In this document: piece after piece, positions 61,175 through 64,000 of the stretch
How positions within the stretch are numbered: position 1 is the first letter of the stretch
Layout: each line of letters opens with the position of its first letter
Assembly (NCBI GenBank): GCA_934202095.1
Contig: CAKPXN010000003.1
Location: 1-64,000 of the forward strand
Direction: 5' to 3'
DNA length: 64,000 nt
Source of the DNA: an uncultured Veillonella sp.
Lineage (GTDB): Bacteria > Bacillota > Negativicutes > Veillonellales > Veillonellaceae
Program-made: the position numbers and the translations under genes
Notes under the pieces: model-generated
Seen by the model: only the letters and a program-made list of their open reading frames with translations
Told to the model about the DNA's origin: nothing
Database searches by the model: none

Positions 61175-62125
61175 ATGGGACAAGTGAGCTTGCATGGCAA
61201 ACATTTGTTAGGGTTACAACATGCTACACCTGAAGAGATTAAATTGATTCTAGATGTAGCGAAGAAGATGAAGAAGGTTGTTTTGTCTGATGACAAAAAA
61301 ATCCCTTACTTGAAAGGTAAGGCGATTATCAATCTATTCATGGAACCTAGTACACGTACGCGTAGTTCTTTTGAACTAGCAGGTAAATATTTAGGGGCAG
61401 ATGTAATCAATATTACACCAAGTGGTTCCTCTATGGGTAAGGGTGAAAGCTTCCGCGATACATTATTAACATTGTCCTATATGGGGACGGATGCTATCGT
61501 AATGCGAAGCAGTGCAGAAGGGGCTCCTCTCTATGCGACAAAAGCTGTTGATCCTATCATCATCAATGCTGGCGATGGTGCCCATGAACATCCAACACAA
61601 GCATTGCTCGATATGTTCTCCATCATTGAACGCAAAGGTTCACTAGAAGGTAAAAAAGTCGTTATCGTCGGCGATATTATGCATAGCCGTGTAGCTCGCT
61701 CCGATGTTTACGGTCTTACTAAAATGGGGGCCGACGTTCATTTGGCAGGTCCACGCACTATGCTCTATCCTGAGCTTGAAAAAATGGGCGTTACCATTCA
61801 TCACGATGTGCGTGAAGCTGTAAAAGATGCAGATGTTGTCAATGTACTTCGCATTCAATTAGAACGTATTCATTCCGCATTATATCCAACAAATCGCGAA
61901 TATGCGCGTATCTTTGGTATTAATAAAGATGTATTAAGCCTTGCAAAAGATGATGTTATGGTTATGCATCCAGGCCCAATGAACCGTGGCCTTGAAATTT
62001 CCCCAGATGTAGCCTACTGGGATCAATCCGTAATTCAAGAACAAGTACGCAATGGTGTATCCGTTCGTATGGCTGTATTGTACTTAACAATTCATGGAGG
62101 TGACGGTAGTGAGCTTGCTTATTAA
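61175..62125 (+). CDS. pyrB: Aspartate carbamoyltransferase, catalytic subunit
   Basis: Joins carbamoyl phosphate to aspartate in pyrimidine synthesis. It is 316 aa, typical for the catalytic chain. The carbamoyl-phosphate loop is FMEPSTRTRSSFE (residues 55-67, Ser59-Thr60-Arg61-Thr62), and the second signature is HPGPMNRGLEI. No pyrI regulatory chain follows, since pyrC starts within the pyrB 3' end, so this is the Gram-positive-like unregulated trimer. Control is by the attenuator in the leader. Confidence 0.97.
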   Translation: MGQVSLHGKHLLGLQHATPEEIKLILDVAKKMKKVVLSDDKKIPYLKGKAIINLFMEPSTRTRSSFELAGKYLGADVINITPSGSSMGKGESFRDTLLTLSYMGTDAIVMRSSAEGAPLYATKAVDPIIINAGDGAHEHPTQALLDMFSIIERKGSLEGKKVVIVGDIMHSRVARSDVYGLTKMGADVHLAGPRTMLYPELEKMGVTIHHDVREAVKDADVVNVLRIQLERIHSALYPTNREYARIFGINKDVLSLAKDDVMVMHPGPMNRGLEISPDVAYWDQSVIQEQVRNGVSVRMAVLYLTIHGGDGSELAY

Positions 62126-63395
62126 AAATGGTACGGTAGTCAATCCGGCAAAACAACAACATGAAGTAGCAGACGTTCTCGTGAAAGATGGTAAAATTGC
62201 AGCCATCGGTCAAAATTTAAGTGCAGATGGTGCTGAAGTATATGATGCAACAGGTCTTATCGTAGCACCAGGCCTTATCGATATTCATACACACTTGCGT
62301 GAACCGGGTCAAGAAGCAAAAGAAGATTTCCATTCTGGTACACAAGCAGCAGCGGCCGGTGGTTTTACACGCGTCGTGACTATGGCGAATACAACACCAG
62401 TAGTAGATAATGCGGCTCTTGTAAGAGGTTTGAAAAAACAAGCTGAACTTACAGGTGTAGTAAAAGTAGAATTTATCGGTGCTGTATCCAAGAATCTAGA
62501 AGGTAAAGAACTTGCTGAATTAGGCGATATGGCTGAAGCTGGCGTTGTAGCGTATTCTGATGATGGGCACTATGTAGAAAGCGCTGCTTTCATGCGCCGT
62601 GCATTGGAATATTCTTCCATGTTTAATAAAATGGTTATCGACCATGCAGAAGATATTAGCTTGACTAAAAATGGTCATATGCATGAAGGTTTCGTATCCT
62701 ATGAAATGGGCGTTATCGGTCGCCCAGCTGTAGCTGAAGATTTGGCTGTAGCTCGTGATATCTTATTAGCGGAAATGACTGGTGGTCATATTCATATCGC
62801 TCATGTAAGTAGTAAAAATACGGTTGATATGGTACGCCGTGCAAAGGCGAAAGGACTTAATGTAACATGTGAAGTTACAAGCCAACATTTATCCTTTACT
62901 GATGAGTATTTGCGCGACTATAATCCGGCTTTTAAAATGGCACCGCCAATTCGTTCCGAAGATCATCGTCAAGCATTGCTAGAAGGTTTAAAAGATGGCA
63001 CCATTGATGCTATTATCACTGACCATGCACCACATGCATTCGAAGAAAAAGACCACGAATTCTGCTGTGCTCCAAACGGATTTAGCGGTCTTGAAACATC
63101 CTTGGCCGGCGTTATTACAAATGCCTATGGTCCAGATAAACTTAGCATTGACCAAGTGGTGTACTACATGAGTACACGTCCAGCTGAGTTAATGCATCTA
63201 GATGCAGGCGTTTTAGAAGTTGGTAAACCAGCGGATATTACAGTATTCTCTACTACAGAACAATGGACTGTAGATAGAAATAAATTCTATACAAAAGGTA
63301 AAGTCAGCCCATTTGATGGCATGACTGTTACTGGTAAAGCAAAACTTACCGTTGTAGACGGTAACATCGTTATGAAGGAGGGCGTGGTCCTATAA
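62109..63395 (+). CDS. pyrC: Dihydroorotase, class I
   Basis: Cyclises carbamoyl aspartate to dihydroorotate. It is 428 aa, the PyrC type I (amidohydrolase) length. Metal motifs are IDIHTHLREPGQE (the HTH pair) and the later DHAPHAFEEKD. Start GTG 62109 has GGAGGT 7 nt upstream and gives the N-terminus MSLLIKNGTVVNP. An ATG at 62094 in the same frame is itself part of the RBS region. Overlaps pyrB by 17 bp and carA by one base. Confidence 0.96.
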   Translation: MSLLIKNGTVVNPAKQQHEVADVLVKDGKIAAIGQNLSADGAEVYDATGLIVAPGLIDIHTHLREPGQEAKEDFHSGTQAAAAGGFTRVVTMANTTPVVDNAALVRGLKKQAELTGVVKVEFIGAVSKNLEGKELAELGDMAEAGVVAYSDDGHYVESAAFMRRALEYSSMFNKMVIDHAEDISLTKNGHMHEGFVSYEMGVIGRPAVAEDLAVARDILLAEMTGGHIHIAHVSSKNTVDMVRRAKAKGLNVTCEVTSQHLSFTDEYLRDYNPAFKMAPPIRSEDHRQALLEGLKDGTIDAIITDHAPHAFEEKDHEFCCAPNGFSGLETSLAGVITNAYGPDKLSIDQVVYYMSTRPAELMHLDAGVLEVGKPADITVFSTTEQWTVDRNKFYTKGKVSPFDGMTVTGKAKLTVVDGNIVMKEGVVL

Positions 63396-64000
63396 TGAAA
63401 GGCAAATTAGTTCTGGAAGACGGTTCCGTATTTGAAGGTTCCCTATTAGGCGGCGCTCCTACAGTGGGCGAGGTTGTGTTTAATACAGGCATGACTGGAT
63501 ATCAAGAAATTTTGACTGACCCATCCTATGCGGATCAAATTATTACATTAACATATCCACTCGTTGGTAACTATGGTACATTAAATGCTATTACACAAGG
63601 TCCTAAACCATACTGTAAAGGCTTTATCGTAGGTGAACTATGTGATTTCCCATCCAATTGGCAAAATGAAGGTTTGTTCAGCGAATATTTACGTTTGCAT
63701 GGCATTCCTTGCCTCTATGATGTAGATACGCGTGCCATTACGCGTACTATTCGTAACCATGGTGTTATGAAAGGCGTACTTGTGCGTGCTGATTATCCGA
63801 TGGAAGATATTCAAAAATTATTTAAACAAGATTTGCCTACAGACCAAGTTATGCGCGTCACTACAAAATGGCAAGGCATGCGTGGCGATAAAAATGCAGA
63901 ATTCCATGTAGCTGTAATGGATTATGGTGTAAAAGAAAATATTCTTCGATCCTTAGAGCTTGCTGGTTTCCGTTTAACTGTATTCCCAGCAGATTCTAAA
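63395..64000 (+). CDS. carA: Carbamoyl-phosphate synthase small subunit (3' end outside the window)
   Basis: The glutaminase subunit that feeds ammonia to CarB. Only the first 202 codons are present, and the frame is open at the window edge. The N-terminus MKGKLVLEDGSVFEGSLLG and the motifs GEVVFNTGMTGYQEILTDPSYADQIITLTYPLVGNYG (about residues 27-63) are diagnostic. The VAVMDYGVKENILRSL stretch begins the class I glutamine amidotransferase domain. The catalytic Cys lies beyond the edge. It starts on the pyrC stop codon (TAATG), so it belongs to the pyr operon. Confidence 0.95.
   Translation, partial: MKGKLVLEDGSVFEGSLLGGAPTVGEVVFNTGMTGYQEILTDPSYADQIITLTYPLVGNYGTLNAITQGPKPYCKGFIVGELCDFPSNWQNEGLFSEYLRLHGIPCLYDVDTRAITRTIRNHGVMKGVLVRADYPMEDIQKLFKQDLPTDQVMRVTTKWQGMRGDKNAEFHVAVMDYGVKENILRSLELAGFRLTVFPADSK

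Noticed and set aside
62094-62108. ATG at 62094 as the pyrC start
   Set aside because: It lies in the GGAGGT ribosome binding site for GTG 62109, and the family N-terminus begins at the GTG.

Overview
The window reads as a stretch of a diderm Firmicute chromosome, most likely a Veillonella (Negativicutes). This is inferred from three things. Firmicute-type genes (rapZ-yvcK-whiA, murA followed by an mreB/mbl homologue, a PyrR-type pyr leader, a SpoIVB-like peptidase) sit beside a complete set of outer-membrane and lipid A genes. There are three tandem OmpM porins that carry an N-terminal S-layer-homology (SLH) domain. The DNA is AT-rich. Every gene I accept is on the + strand, and I see no tRNA, rRNA, insertion sequence, phage gene or CRISPR array.

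Layout. 0.3-3.9 kb: ornithine decarboxylase and putrescine/ornithine antiporter. 4-8 kb: a divergent cation-diffusion transporter, serS, a transaldolase-like aldolase and glpX. 8.1-10.7 kb: murA and an MreB homologue with a long basic N-terminal extension. 10.9-14.6 kb: three exported proteins (AMIN/phosphodiester-glycosidase-like, a solitary biotinyl-like domain, a SpoIVB/S55-like peptidase). 14.7-29.9 kb: envelope biogenesis (mlaE, mlaF, an mlaD fused to a barrel-like tail, tolC, tamB, bamA, three Skp/OmpH paralogues, lpxD and a lipid A acyltransferase). 30-47 kb: lpxC-fabZ-lpxA, then lpxI-lpxB-msbA-waaA-lpxK-kdsB-kdsA-kdsD-kdsC-second acyltransferase-lptC-lptA-lptB-lptF/G-DUF3084. 47-49 kb: a RuvC-fold protein, a YitT protein and signal peptidase I. 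49.3-54.1 kb: three ompM genes, each with its own promoter. 54.2-58.2 kb: a HAD phosphatase, rapZ, yvcK and whiA. 58.2-60.9 kb: a large exported coiled-coil protein. 61-64 kb: a PyrR-attenuated pyr operon (pyrB, pyrC, start of carA, cut by the window end).

Together these genes make lipid A-Kdo2, flip it (MsbA), bridge it across the periplasm (LptB, LptF/G, LptC, LptA; lptD is not here), insert outer-membrane proteins (BamA, Skp, TamB), move phospholipids (MlaEFD) and anchor the outer membrane to peptidoglycan (OmpM SLH domains). In this lineage the SLH ligand is peptidoglycan decorated with polyamine, so the ornithine decarboxylase at the left edge may be functionally linked.

The least explained signals are regulatory. 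The second and third ompM genes have ~170-nt 5' leaders that share an 18-nt box (GAGGAAACGTGGAYACTC). The box lies at nearly the same distance from matching promoters and is enclosed by stems that differ in sequence but stay paired. The first ompM has a perfect 10-bp inverted repeat over its -35. Other points worth following are the MreB extension, the degenerate glycosidase motif, the secreted biotinyl-like domain without its lysine, and the 878-aa coiled-coil protein.
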